Part shown: positions 12,590-22,985 of the stretch, piece by piece
Layout: the number at the start of each line of letters is the position of its first letter
How positions within the stretch are numbered: the first letter of the stretch is position 1
Assembly (NCBI GenBank): GCA_963457665.1
Contig: OY735218.1
Span: 46,224,841 to 46,288,840 of the forward strand
From: Thysanoteuthis rhombus
Taxonomy: Eukaryota; Mollusca; Cephalopoda; Oegopsida; Thysanoteuthidae
Length of the DNA stretch: 64,000 bases
Direction: 5' to 3'
The notes under the pieces: model-generated
Seen by the model: the letters and a program-made list of their open reading frames with translations, nothing else
Told to the model about the DNA's origin: nothing
Databases searched by the model: none
Translations under genes and position numbers: made by a program

Positions 12590-13320
12590 GTCTTTTTCGT
12601 TGCTTTTCTTTAGCTCGGTTGCTATGATCTTTTCTTTTGCTGTAGTGGTTGGCTTAAGAGTTTTGCATTTTTCCATGAGACTTTTTATCTTTAACCAAGA
12701 TATTACTGATGGTGATTCGTTTGGTGTTTGGCTTAAACATCTTAGTGACTACAATCAGAGAGATTTTGATGTTGTTGCTGGTCTCGTTCATGTTCTCTTC
12801 AGTGAGAATTTCATATGTTTTTCAGTTTGAACTTGAAGGGTGTACTCTTTTTGTTTGCTAAGTGATCGCAGTTTAGTGCAAAACATTTCCCTATTTTTTT
12901 CTTGGTCCTTTCGAATTTTGCATCCTTTCATTTCGTGGTCGCTTTCTACATTAACTTTGTTTAGAACTGAATATCACTGATGGTGTCTCTCTTACCTGCA
13001 AGGATATAGTCGATTCCATTCTTGGTTTCGTGATAGGGGCTTCTCTGAATGCATATTCTATTGGATCATTTCCGAAAAAGATGATCATGATTTTTAATCC
13101 GTTGCAAATTTCACCCTTTCGTTTCGTATTTTGTATTTCCTTGTGTAACTCAGCGTCCCATAAAAATGTAGGAGTATGTTTTGGTATCTCTGAGTGTGAA
13201 GTTCAAGTCATCGTAGAAGTTGTAAATCTCCTCCTTCGTTGACTGAGATGAGAATGTATACTTTAATGGTGTCCAATTTGTACCTTTTTCCTACCACGTT
13301 ATCCCTGATTTTTTTTATAT
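12590..13320 (-). pseudogene. LINE endonuclease and basic linker, broken
   Basis: On the minus strand near 13,030-12,970 the translation gives KNGIDYILAGKRDTISD, the characteristic (N)EIDYI segment near the end of the endonuclease domain. Upstream, about 13,320-13,150, one frame reads KRYKLDTIKVYIL and another YNFYDDLNFTLRDT, with stops and frame changes. Near 12,600 the basic segment RAKEKQRKRRMEAKRRY fits the linker before the reverse transcriptase. The plus-strand open reading at 12,336-12,830 is the antisense shadow of this region. Confidence 0.75.
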
Positions 13321-13330
13321 ATATATAAAG

Positions 13331-14606
13331 TCCTCGGATTTTTCTTTTACATTGTTGTACAGGAACTGATTTATCATCAGTTTAATTAGTTTTTCTTTGG
13401 GTCTTCTCATCTCGCTGTCTCAGTTTTCACATAAGAAGTTGAAAGCAGTGGCAGCTAATCACGTCTGTTGAGGAGTTATGTCCCTTGCAAGATATGTACA
13501 TAATGTTTTAATGAACTTTTTCAAAGAATTACCGAGATATTTTTATGATCAACTTTCTACATGAAGTATTTTGAAACTTTTTTCCATATTGAATTTAGTT
13601 ATACCTTCAACACTTTTACTTTCTGTTGTCCAATCAACTTTACAACAGTTTGATTTCAGAGACTTTTATACAACTTATATTTAGTTGATTACAAATTGTA
13701 CATTTAAATTACCGACTATGTTAACCTTTGGATCTTAACTGCCAATTCATATGTACATAAATTACAACGTCACATAGCGGGTAATATTCTATTAGATATA
13801 TGTCATATAATGATAAATTCCACAAATTGACGAACGTACAGAGACACACAAATATATGCAGTGCCCTGCAAGGGATACATTATAAACAATTTCATTGTTA
13901 TCTGTAATAAATCCATTACGTTTGTGATTATATGGTCAAACACTGTCAAATAGCGGGAAGTTGAGCAGAGTTCATTAGTCGGGTAGTTTCATGGAAAATT
14001 TTCGTTGCAAATAAACTTTAACTTCATGGACCATCGACATTGTATAAAGGTTTTGAATTTCACTCTATCGATTTCTTTTGTTGCAATCTCATAATCACAA
14101 ACGGCAATAAATTTATTTCAGATGATAATGAAATTATCAAAAATTCTCGTTTGGGTTTGAGATAATGTATATACATATACATCTATCTACCCAAATAAAT
14201 TAACATAAGCTATATCATTTGAACACATGAGTGTGTGCATAAGCTGAAAAAATGAATTATCAGATATCAGTTTTCATCAATATTTTCAGTGATTCCTATT
14301 ATGATGTACATTAATATAAGGGATCCAACTATTTCAATCATATGTATACAATCAAAAGTAACTGACAACTTCTATCTATCCAACTTTGTAGTTAATCTTT
14401 CTTGATTGTGTACGAACGTTTTATTTTCTCGATTGAAATTTTGTGAAAATGTTCAAACATTGGTAGGTTTTGAAGTTCTAGATAAAAAAGTTAAATAGAG
14501 AGTGTTTTTCAGTTATTTTCAATATTGTATATTTGGATGGAGGCTTGCTTTCTCGTCATACTCTTTCAAAATATATGTTTTATGTGCCTATGTGTGAAGT
14601 CACTGT
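13331..14606. other. AT-rich stretch, possibly the LINE 5' flank at its left edge
   Basis: The first ~110 bp on the minus strand can be read as a basic peptide (RPKEKLIKLMINQ) that might belong to the LINE, but I do not recognise it. The rest shows nothing. Confidence 0.4.
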
Positions 14607-14610
14607 TATA

Positions 14611-14670
<60 letters not shown>
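14607..14670. repeat. (TA)n microsatellite
   Basis: About 60 bp of TA with one CA interruption. More TACA/TATG-rich sequence follows at 14,680-14,780. Confidence 0.9.
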
Positions 14671-14674
<4 letters not shown>

Positions 14675-15260
14675 TACTTATATGTATGTATACGATTCCG
14701 TTAGACTCACATTTTTTTCAATATATACATACATATATATGTCTGTATATATACATATACATACATACATACTTACATATTTATGCTTCATATTCAGTTA
14801 TTTTAGGTCAGACATAGCATGAGTAATCACAGTAATTGAAATGTCATTCACGTTTCAAACGAAATTTGATTCAAATAATCCGTTGCCTGTTTGAATATAA
14901 AAACATATCTTCTTCGCCGTCTGTACCTACATGAAAGCTGAAGGAAAAATACTTGTCAGTATTAAGTATAGATAAAATGATGAGTGCACATGTTGTATAA
15001 GATTGATGCACATAATCCTGCCTGGTCCAAGATCGAAGTATTCTAATCGAGAGGGAGGAAACCCAGTCATTTTTCTCTTATTTTCGTAACAAATGTTAAA
15101 TAATGGGAGGCTTAGTTGTCACTTTATCCCGTTAGAATCGCAATCTTATCAACAAAACAAATCTTAAGTATACATGTATATATGTGTGGGTTTATGTATA
15201 TATGTGTCAATAGCATGTATATGGAATGTGTGGGCGAGATGATATAAACACGCTAATGGA

Positions 15261-15280
15261 AACGTTCTTATAAGAACGTT
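15261..15280. repeat. Perfect 20-bp palindrome
   Basis: AACGTTCTTATAAGAACGTT is its own reverse complement. It lies in otherwise unremarkable sequence. Confidence 0.9.
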
Positions 15281-15877
15281 TTGTTTAATATAGACGGTCG
15301 GTCTGAGGTTTTCAATAAGATTATTTTTAATGTCACTCAAAGGTCATAGATGTCTATCAGTGCATGGTCTCAATTTAACTTAACAAACAGATTTAACTTA
15401 AAAAATAGTCACATGATATAGTTGGCCAATCAAAAGTAAGAATTTGGCCGGACTTGAAATAAACTAATGGGAAATAGGCAGCTTTTAAAGCTCCTAAATA
15501 TGCTAGTAGCAGTATACTAACTGCTTGCAGATGGAGGGTTGGTCAACAGTGAATAGAATTAAAAAGTTGCTCACTAGTCTTTACAATACAATGACCTCGA
15601 TTGAATTTATTCAGAGGAATATATGTTTGCTAGCTTACATTCTCATGTTTTGCTTTCGCTACTCAAACATTTCGATTTCAGTGTTACATTTTGATTCTCT
15701 TGTTTCAATTCTTTGCCTAATCATTTAAAAACTCAACGGACTTTTCATCGGATAATGCATCGACCCACTTGTACTGTGTGGATAAAAATACATCTAACCC
15801 CATTGTGCAGTATAAGCAGCTTCAGCCATTTTGGAAAACTTGCTCAACGTCTTCTTCCCTATCACGTTTCTCCTACA

Positions 15878-15894
15878 CACACACACACATACAC

Positions 15895-15965
<71 letters not shown>

Positions 15966-16011
15966 GATGAAAAATTTTTGATCCAATATCGATACGTGTA
16001 CGGTTATAATT

Positions 16012-16072
<61 letters not shown>

Positions 16073-16088
16073 CACATATATATATATT
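15878..16088. repeat. Two (CA)n(TA)n arrays in tandem
   Basis: A CA run leads into about 60 bp of TA (to 15,960), 50 bp of other sequence, then a second CA run leading into interrupted TA (16,012-16,088). Both arrays have the same order and polarity. Confidence 0.95.
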
Positions 16089-16692
16089 GAATGCATACTG
16101 AATATACATCTCTCCAAGCTAAACCTAATCATACTGAGTCGTATAAGGAAATTAAATACAAATCAGCAAACAATTTTGGATATATTAGGTCTATGCAAAA
16201 CCTCTCAGCGTCATTTTTGTACAATGTTAGGATAATCTTGAAAGTGACTTTGGATATATTCAGCTATGCATTGCTTCTATGACGATTTCAGTATTGTGGG
16301 TCATTTACCGACATTAGAGAAATTGAATTCCGAATGAACTGACTGAAAGTAATACAGGTTAACATTTAAAGATCGGATTTTCTTCTTTTTTGCTCAAGGC
16401 AGACATTGATGATGATGAAAGGAAATCTTGGATGGATTTTAGATAGCCTTAGTTTCATTTATGATCTCATCAATATCGATCAATAGCATGAATATACAAT
16501 AAGAAAAAGATATGTATGCCTCGCACAAATTAATCACCATAGCCTACGCATGTATAAGAACTATCTAAAAGAATTATCTAAAATAGTATAAAACAAAGAA
16601 AACTTTCATCTAAAAATCTCACAGATAATACCAGCTCAAGATTTAGGCAATGTTAGTCCAAAATTATAAAAGAAAGTCCGAGAAAGCTATCT

Positions 16693-17190
16693 TTGAGAGA
16701 AAAAGAGATTTTTAGATGGTGCCTAGTTTGTATACTCATGCAATTTTTCAATGCAGTGCTAAAAGATGTGATGACCCTTGGATGGCAAGCCTTTGGCAGT
16801 GCAAGCTCAACCTTCAAATATGAGACGATCCCAATAATCCTAAAAAGAAGGGTGTACAACCAACGCATCCTCCCAATTATCCCTTTTGGAGCTGAAACAT
16901 GGAACTTAAGCAACAGCCAGACCTGCAAAATGAGAAGCATGCAACGTGCACGTGAGAGAATCATACTCAACCTCACATGGAGAGATTACAAGACAGCACA
17001 GTATATCAAGAAGGAAAATGGAGTCCGAGATATCATAAAATCTATTAGAAAACTTAAATGGCAATGGGCTGGCCATGTTGCAAGAATGACAGGTAACTGA
17101 TGGACATCATGACTCACAACTTGTATCCCCAGATATCACATGGGGACCCGAAGCCGACAGAATGGGAAGATGAATTAGACAAATTTAGTA
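16693..17190 (+). pseudogene. LINE reverse transcriptase C-terminal fragment
   Basis: An open reading of about 135 codons (16,693-17,100) contains LGWQAFGSASSTFK, RVYNQRILPI, FGAETWNLS, NLTWRDYKTAQYI and KLKWQWAGHVARMTG, the ordered C-terminal blocks of the RTE/CFDP2-like family. A stop then occurs where the family continues, and frames beyond it read NRWTS and SPDITWGPEADRMGR-like segments. This is the best preserved LINE copy in the window but lacks endonuclease and catalytic domains. The first ~30 codons do not match. It ends within about 10 bp of the hammerhead element. Confidence 0.88.
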
Positions 17191-17195
17191 CTCCC

Positions 17196-17330
17196 GAGGT
17201 AGGATATCGGCTTCCGGGTCTGATGTGAGGGTTTCAATCTTGCCTCGTGGTACTGGAAGGGATAAAGTCTATAGCCACACTGAAGAGATGTAATACGTCG
17301 AAACAGCTGTCTGTGGATGACACAATATAC
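17196..17330 (+). mobile_element. Hammerhead-bearing repeat, copy A
   Basis: The left part (17,203-17,264) shares GGATATC, CGGGTCTGA, GTTTCAATC and CCTCGTGGTACTGGA with copy C at 63,849-63,910. The right part is the hammerhead. GGTTTCAATCT at 17,230-17,240 resembles a tRNA B box. The element sits between a LINE fragment and an (ATCT)n(TA)n array. Confidence 0.7.
17267..17321 (+). ncRNA. Hammerhead ribozyme, type I, intact-looking
   Basis: All invariant core bases are present. Stem I: CCACA (17,275-17,279) pairs perfectly with TGTGG (17,312-17,316). The core CTGAAGA is at 17,280-17,286. Stem II: GATGT (17,287-17,291) pairs over five positions, one of them a G-T wobble, with ACGTC (17,295-17,299), leaving an AAT loop. 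GAA at 17,300-17,302 follows. Stem III is a two-base-pair AC/GT stem with an AGCT loop. The cleavage triplet is GTC at 17,309-17,311. A distal stem I extension, GTC (17,267-17,269) with GAC (17,319-17,321), encloses an internal loop of the sort used for loop-loop contacts. A very short stem III is known from hammerheads of Penelope-like elements and animal retrozymes. Confidence 0.8.
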
Positions 17331-17390
17331 ATATCTATCTATCTATCTATCTATCTATATATCTATATATATATATATATATATATATAA
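17331..17390. repeat. (ATCT)n(TA)n microsatellite
   Basis: Tetranucleotide ATCT repeats pass into a TA run. The array begins about 10 bp after the hammerhead element. Confidence 0.95.
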
Positions 17391-17869
17391 GCATGGTGGA
17401 ACCTGTTTTTATTTGCCCACCTCATTTCGTGCCTGAGGGCCACTTATGGGATTGTGCGAAGAATCAACGTTTTTTGCAAAAGTGATGGGAAAAGGTATTC
17501 ATATGTTGTTCTGCAGCTGTCATGTACAAATAAGCAAATCATTCGATCTTTGGGAACATGTTTTCTCCCGTTTTCTGGGATTAAAACACTCCCACGCTAA
17601 ATAATATTAACCACTCACTATTAAAATATAATCCCATAAATGTAATATATACAGATATGAATGATTGACAGCACTACTGAAAATATTTAGAAAAAATCAT
17701 GATATGAATTCAGAAATATCACAACATTTAGAGAATGACGTTGACGAGATTTTATGACGTTCCGAAGTGATATGCTTGTTGGAAATATTGCATTTGCAAT
17801 GGTGAGAATGGAAGATTGGAATAAAGGAAACGTGCCCATCCCCCCAGTTTGTCGTAAATTAAACTTCCT
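17391..17869. other. AT-rich stretch with no recognised gene
   Basis: No coding or repeat signal was recognised. Confidence 0.5.
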
Positions 17870-18290
17870 CCATTTCTTTCTCTCTTTCTTTCTTTCTTTC
17901 TATCTCCAGTTCTTCCTTCTTCGATTTGATTTTATCACTCTCATGCTGGTTCGTTCATTCAACTCTCCCATTCCCACCATCAATTTCTCTATCTCCCACA
18001 TTTTTTTCATTTTCAAACATTTTTTTCTTTCATCTTTTGTTTTTTTCTTCCTATATTCTCCCTTTCACTGACCTTTCTTCCCCCTTACCTTCTTCCTTTG
18101 CTTTCTCTTTCTTTTCCTTCTTTCTTTCGTCCTTTTTCTTCTGTTTCTTCCACCCTTTTTCCTTTCCTCCTTCCCCCTATCTTTTTCCCTTCGGTTTCTT
18201 TTTCCCTCCTTTCTTCTTTCTCTTCCAATATTTCCCTCTTCGTTAATTCTTTTCTTTTTACTAATAAATGATGTAATTTTTCCCATTATC
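17870..18290. repeat. Polypyrimidine tract I
   Basis: About 400 bp are overwhelmingly C and T on the plus strand, with CTTT and TTCC runs. Open readings on either strand give only Phe/Ser or Arg/Lys/Glu-rich peptides. It could form intramolecular triplex DNA. Confidence 0.8.
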
Positions 18291-19841
18291 TCATGATTGA
18301 GTTTTGATTTTCCGATTTACAATCACATCGTCCATTCATCTTTCTGTTTAGTTCATCCAAAAGACTCATTCATTTCTCGAACAATCACTCCTTCATTATC
18401 TATCCATGATTTAAAATTCACTTTATTAGGAAATCAGTTAATTAGTGATAAACTTCTTTAGCTGTAAAGAGAATAATTTGACGGAAAAAAGTCTCAAAGC
18501 AAAATGCTTGCAAGCTATCAATTCCGATTCCATGAATCTGCACTTGCTTTAATGTTGTGATACTATACTGACGTAGACTCTTATGAACTACTTGTTGTTC
18601 AAGAATGTCGATCTTAGTTATTTTCATCTTTAATTGGAGTAATTGTTTTAATGTAAAAAGATCAAAACGATATTTCAGTGATAGTAATAAAACAATATAG
18701 TGATACTTATTACTGGAATATCAGACAAAAATGTGGTATTTTATGGCTGTATAGCAACGGTAAAAAAATTCCTCCACTCGTAAAAAAACCTGTGTATTCA
18801 ACTATTTTTGTATGTTTTCTTAATCTTAAGCCCCTCATTATAACCATAATTCATCACGTAGCAAAGTGCTGAAAAGAATACTCATATGGAAGCAACTTTA
18901 CGAGGAACACGAAGAGATTCTAATAGGAAAGATGTCAAATTTATACTCAGTCCAAAATGCTTTTATCTTACCAATGATTATTGTGCATGAATGTATTTCG
19001 CATTATATAGGTTGTAAAGTTTCCAATAAAAATGATCAGTAAACTATTTTGTACTTCACAAAGTGGCCGTCTGAAGAATAATCTATAAGGCCCTACCCTT
19101 GGGTCAGAGAAAAGATAATGAAAAGAATTCAAATCTGTTATAGACAGTGGGTGACTAGCTGAACAGTGGGCACAATTAACATTTGTTCCTTGACTCTATA
19201 AGTAACGTGCAGACGTTGGATAAATTTTCTGTGAACCCAAATTCTAAAATTCTATACACATGTTTTCTTTTCGTTTCGATTTAACTAAATATGACGATGT
19301 AATAATGGAATCGTTCAGGCGCTGTGAGCAATAAGATGTGTCTGAAAAAGTCATGAAGTATTTTATAATGTCTATATGACGAGTATCATCCCTCTTTACA
19401 ACTACTCCTATCGCTTTGAGTGATATGGAGGCTATTGAAGTTTTTGAGTATGTAGAGAGTATCAAACCATTGCATTTGTGTCGCTGGCCACTGATGTCAA
19501 TAATTACCCAATATTATGATCAGTCTTAGGTCTTCAACAAGGTTTATTATTGCTATCGATATTCCTGCTTAACAGTTTGTCATGTAAAGGTGTTCACTTC
19601 AAATGCTTTGTTGTCGTAATCAACATAATGTCCTGATTTGGAAACGTACTTGGATACTTGTCTTAATTATTTTGGGTGGACGCCATTGCTGCTGAAGGCT
19701 CAAAAACACCAAATAAATAAATTACATATTTACATGGAAACTGCAAAAGATGCAATCAAATTAATAAATATTTCAATTTTTGCGTAATTCCCCATGATGT
19801 AATGAAAAGACATTTAATGTGTAAGAAGACAATATCTACAT

Positions 19842-19842
<1 letters not shown>
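18291..19842. other. AT-rich stretch with no recognised gene
   Basis: Only short readings without family resemblance. Confidence 0.5.

Positions 19843-19925
<83 letters not shown>
19843..19925. repeat. (TA)n microsatellite
   Basis: About 80 bp of uninterrupted TA. Confidence 0.95.
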
Positions 19926-19928
<3 letters not shown>

Positions 19929-20490
19929 AACCCCAAAACTGAATTTAAACTTTGTCAGTCAATTCTTTACAGACTTTGCACCCTATTCTCGTTTTCAACG
20001 GTGCAATCAGAAGTTAATTATTCCAGTACTTGCAAACAGACGATCAATCGGCTGAACAACTTCCTTACAACAAAGGCAAAAACTAAGAAAAGGGACATGA
20101 GAGATGATGAACCTTTTATGTGCGGGAATAAGTTCAAATACCAGAGTAGAGAACACAGGGGAAGATAGGAATTGGGAGGCGGGAATTCGACAATGACGCC
20201 ATGGCTGCCCGACTGACATTAGCCCTGCTGAAGGGAGTTGCCCAGAGTCCACTGGTGTGTTTGGGTTACAACTCAATACACTGCAATGAGTTTACAGGAA
20301 TAAATATAATGATAACTTCTCACAATAATACATTCATGAAGCCAGATAGGATGAATATTAGTGTGAGGCAAAGGTAGCTTCTTGGCGTATAATTATTTTG
20401 CAAATAGGACTGCACTCCTTCGAATAACCACCTGCTTCTTGCCTAAAATCCAAATTATACAAGTTAAATGATTCAAGTCTGTATATCAAA

Positions 20491-20583
20491 TTGTATAATT
20501 ATGTAATACAATCATCTCGACCAACACATTTGACGATTCAAATACTGCATTTCCCAAGATTGTATAATACAATCACCTTGACA
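20491..20583. repeat. Short local duplication around ATTGTATAAT
   Basis: TTGTATAATTATGTAATACAATCATCTCGACC-like sequence recurs about 70 bp later as ATTGTATAATACAATCACC followed by TTGACAAAG. Each unit contains the palindrome TTGTATAATACAA or an expanded version of it. Confidence 0.45.
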
Positions 20584-21280
20584 AAGACCAAGGCAACTTG
20601 TAAAGCTGGGGTCCTCCAAATAACCTATAGTTCAGTTAATATCTCGATCTCTGTCCGTCTGTCTATCCGTTCTCTACATACATCGATTTCATACCGATAA
20701 TTATCTCTTTAGTTTCTTAAATACTATAAGGTGGGTCTCATGCGGTCTGAGATTATATACGACGTGACAGATTTAATATTCACGCAGGTAAACATTCCAC
20801 AGAAGTGACCCAAACAACAAGTGGTTATATTCATTGATCCCTCATTGTTGAACGTATGGGAGTATGCCTTTGGTTCCAAAATGTAAATGATGTGTACCAC
20901 AAAATATCATGTACAATACATTGTGATAATACCCAATGTGAAATAACAAACTATATGTATTATGACATACCCCTAAAAATAAGGATAAATATTAAAATCA
21001 CAGCTTAAAGTGAAATGTTGTTTGATCAACACTGCTATGGAGCCATGATAATGAGTACTGTTTTTAAATCCCAGAAACGGTTACATAGCAAACTACTGAC
21101 GGTCACAACAAAGGAATTTACATATAGTACCGCAATGTGCAATTCTGAGCAAAACATAAAATTTAGTGAAAAAGTTATATAAATTGCATTAACGGATATT
21201 TAGAAGGGATTTATTGAAATGAACTAAATTTTCTAAACCCTTTTCAAATAAATTTTGTGTTTAAAGATGTCGTTCGAGAC

Positions 21281-21284
<4 letters not shown>
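20584..21284. other. AT-rich stretch with no recognised gene
   Basis: Nothing recognised. Confidence 0.5.

Positions 21285-21372
<88 letters not shown>
21285..21372. repeat. (TA)n microsatellite
   Basis: About 87 bp of TA. Confidence 0.95.
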
Positions 21373-21374
<2 letters not shown>

Positions 21375-21839
21375 TATATGATCTAAATTATATGTTACGT
21401 TACACAGTACATTCATCTTGATAAAGAACATCGCTGCTTCAGAAACTGCGTTTCTTCAAGTAAGCAACCCACTCCTTACGTCAAATCCTAAACCATCAAT
21501 GCCTCCTTCAGACTCTGGTGTTCGTGAAGTAACTTCAGTTGACGTTAATCTAAAGATCGATAGATTTTTTATTTCCATGTCTTTGACAGGGACAGCCGCA
21601 AATCACTCAATGCCAACAGGGCCAGCCTATCATGTTCGTTGATAGGGGAAAAACCCATTGGCCTCTATTTGGAAGTTCGGGATACTCAATTGACCAAATG
21701 ACACGCCATATCGGCATTTTTGCCAGCAAAGTTTTAGTTTTTATTTACTCAAGAAGTAGGAGGGGTTTCTGTTTGTCAACCAAGTATTTGTATTAGGATG
21801 ATAGCCATTGTGAAGCCTCAGAATATCGGATTATATTGA

Positions 21840-22230
21840 CGTCACCGTTACACTGTCTGTTCCATATCTCCTTTCACTTCCTTTTCTCTTTTTTTTCTAA
21901 TCATATCTATTTTACTATTGCATTCTTCTTCTTCTTCTTCTTCTTTTTCTTCTTCTTCTTCTTCTTCTTCTTCTTCTTCTTCTTCTTCTTCTTCTTCTTC
22001 TTCTTCTTCTTCACTTTTACTTCTTTATCTTCTTGACACTTGATTTCTTTTTCATTTTTTCTTGCCGAATCTGTTCGATATCAACCTTTCTCTTATTTTC
22101 ACAAGGCTCTCCTATTTCTTTCTCATGTTTGTATTATATGTGAACGTTCTCAGCCAATCTTCATCGTTTTTTTCGTTTCCCTCTTCTTCTTAACTTCTTA
22201 CCCAAAAATGTCCTCTTTTTTTCTGTTCTG
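21840..22230. repeat. Polypyrimidine tract II with (TTC)n array
   Basis: The pyrimidine-rich block contains about 30 TTC triplets at 21,923-22,012, interrupted once near 21,945. GAA/TTC triplet arrays are known to form triplexes and to be unstable. No gene surrounds it here. Confidence 0.9.
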
Positions 22231-22262
22231 TTCAACAACCGTTATCACCAAAGGAAGAACTA

Positions 22263-22985
22263 CAGCGACCACCAAAATTTGGGAAGGGTCGAAGTCAAAG
22301 GCCACAAAAAGAGGCTAATAGTTTGATATACATGGCCACAAAAAGGGCAGATGATTGAACAGCTATTGCCTGAGAAAAGTGTATATGGTGGAACAGCCAT
22401 GGCTGTAAAAAAAAAGGCAGATGGTTGAACAGCTTTGCCCACAAAGGAGGCGTATAGTTGAACAGCTATGACGAGGAAGAGGGATCGACGATCAAACAGT
22501 CGTGGTCACCGAAAGGCAGATAGTTGAACAATCTTGGTCAGAAAGAGTCGCAAATAGTTGAACAACCACGGCCAGAGTAAGGGGCAGCTCGTTGACTAAC
22601 TGTAGCCACAAAAAAAAAAAAGCCATGGCCAGAGAAATGGGTGGCTTATTGAAAAGCCATTGACAGAATAAAGGTGGATGATTGAATAGCCATTACCATA
22701 AAAGGGGCAGATGGTTGAACAGCCATGGCCTCAAAAGGGGCTGATGTTTGAAGAGATGTGGCTACGAAAAGGTGCGAATAATTGAACAGCCATGGCTAGA
22801 AAAAAGGTCGAGTAGTTGGACAGCCGTGGCAATAAAAATGTGCAAATAGATGAACAACCGTGGCCTCAAAAAAGGGTCAGATGGTTGAACGGCCATGGCC
22901 ACAAAATGAGGAGGATAATTGATCAGCCGCGACCACAAAAAAGCGAATAGTTAAACAGCCGTGGCCACAAAAAGGGTCGGAGTTT
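22263..22985. repeat. ~34-bp minisatellite, about 20 units
   Basis: The unit approximates GGTTGAACAGCCATGGCC followed by ACAAAAAGGGGCAGAT. Recognisable unit starts lie near 22,351, 22,387, 22,422, 22,455, 22,490, 22,524, 22,557, 22,591, 22,648, 22,680, 22,713, 22,746, 22,780, 22,814, 22,848, 22,883, 22,917 and 22,949. Units differ from each other by several bases, so the array is old. CCATGGCC gives many units an NcoI-type palindrome. Confidence 0.9.

Larger units (their letters stand above)
11037..13330 (-). mobile_element. Decayed non-LTR retrotransposon (RTE/CFDP2-like LINE)
   Basis: Reading right to left, the minus strand holds pieces of an apurinic-type endonuclease, a basic linker, a reverse transcriptase and the C-terminal region of the endonuclease-reverse transcriptase proteins often annotated craniofacial development protein 2-like. 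Frameshifts and stops occur throughout, so it cannot make a protein. The low-coordinate end at 11,037-11,062 is a degenerate GAT-rich tail, consistent with the 3' end. The 5' start of the endonuclease was not found; a short (TA)5 at about 13,317-13,328 marks the limit of recognisable homology. Confidence 0.85.

Noticed and set aside
12336-12830. 164-codon plus-strand open reading, the longest in the window
   Set aside because: It is antisense to the linker region of the decayed LINE on the minus strand, and its content has no family resemblance.
17754-18286. Open readings rich in Phe/Ser on plus and Arg/Lys/Glu on minus
   Set aside because: They are compositional by-products of a polypyrimidine tract. 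The same applies to 21,836-22,036, 56,290-56,859 and 59,198-59,446.
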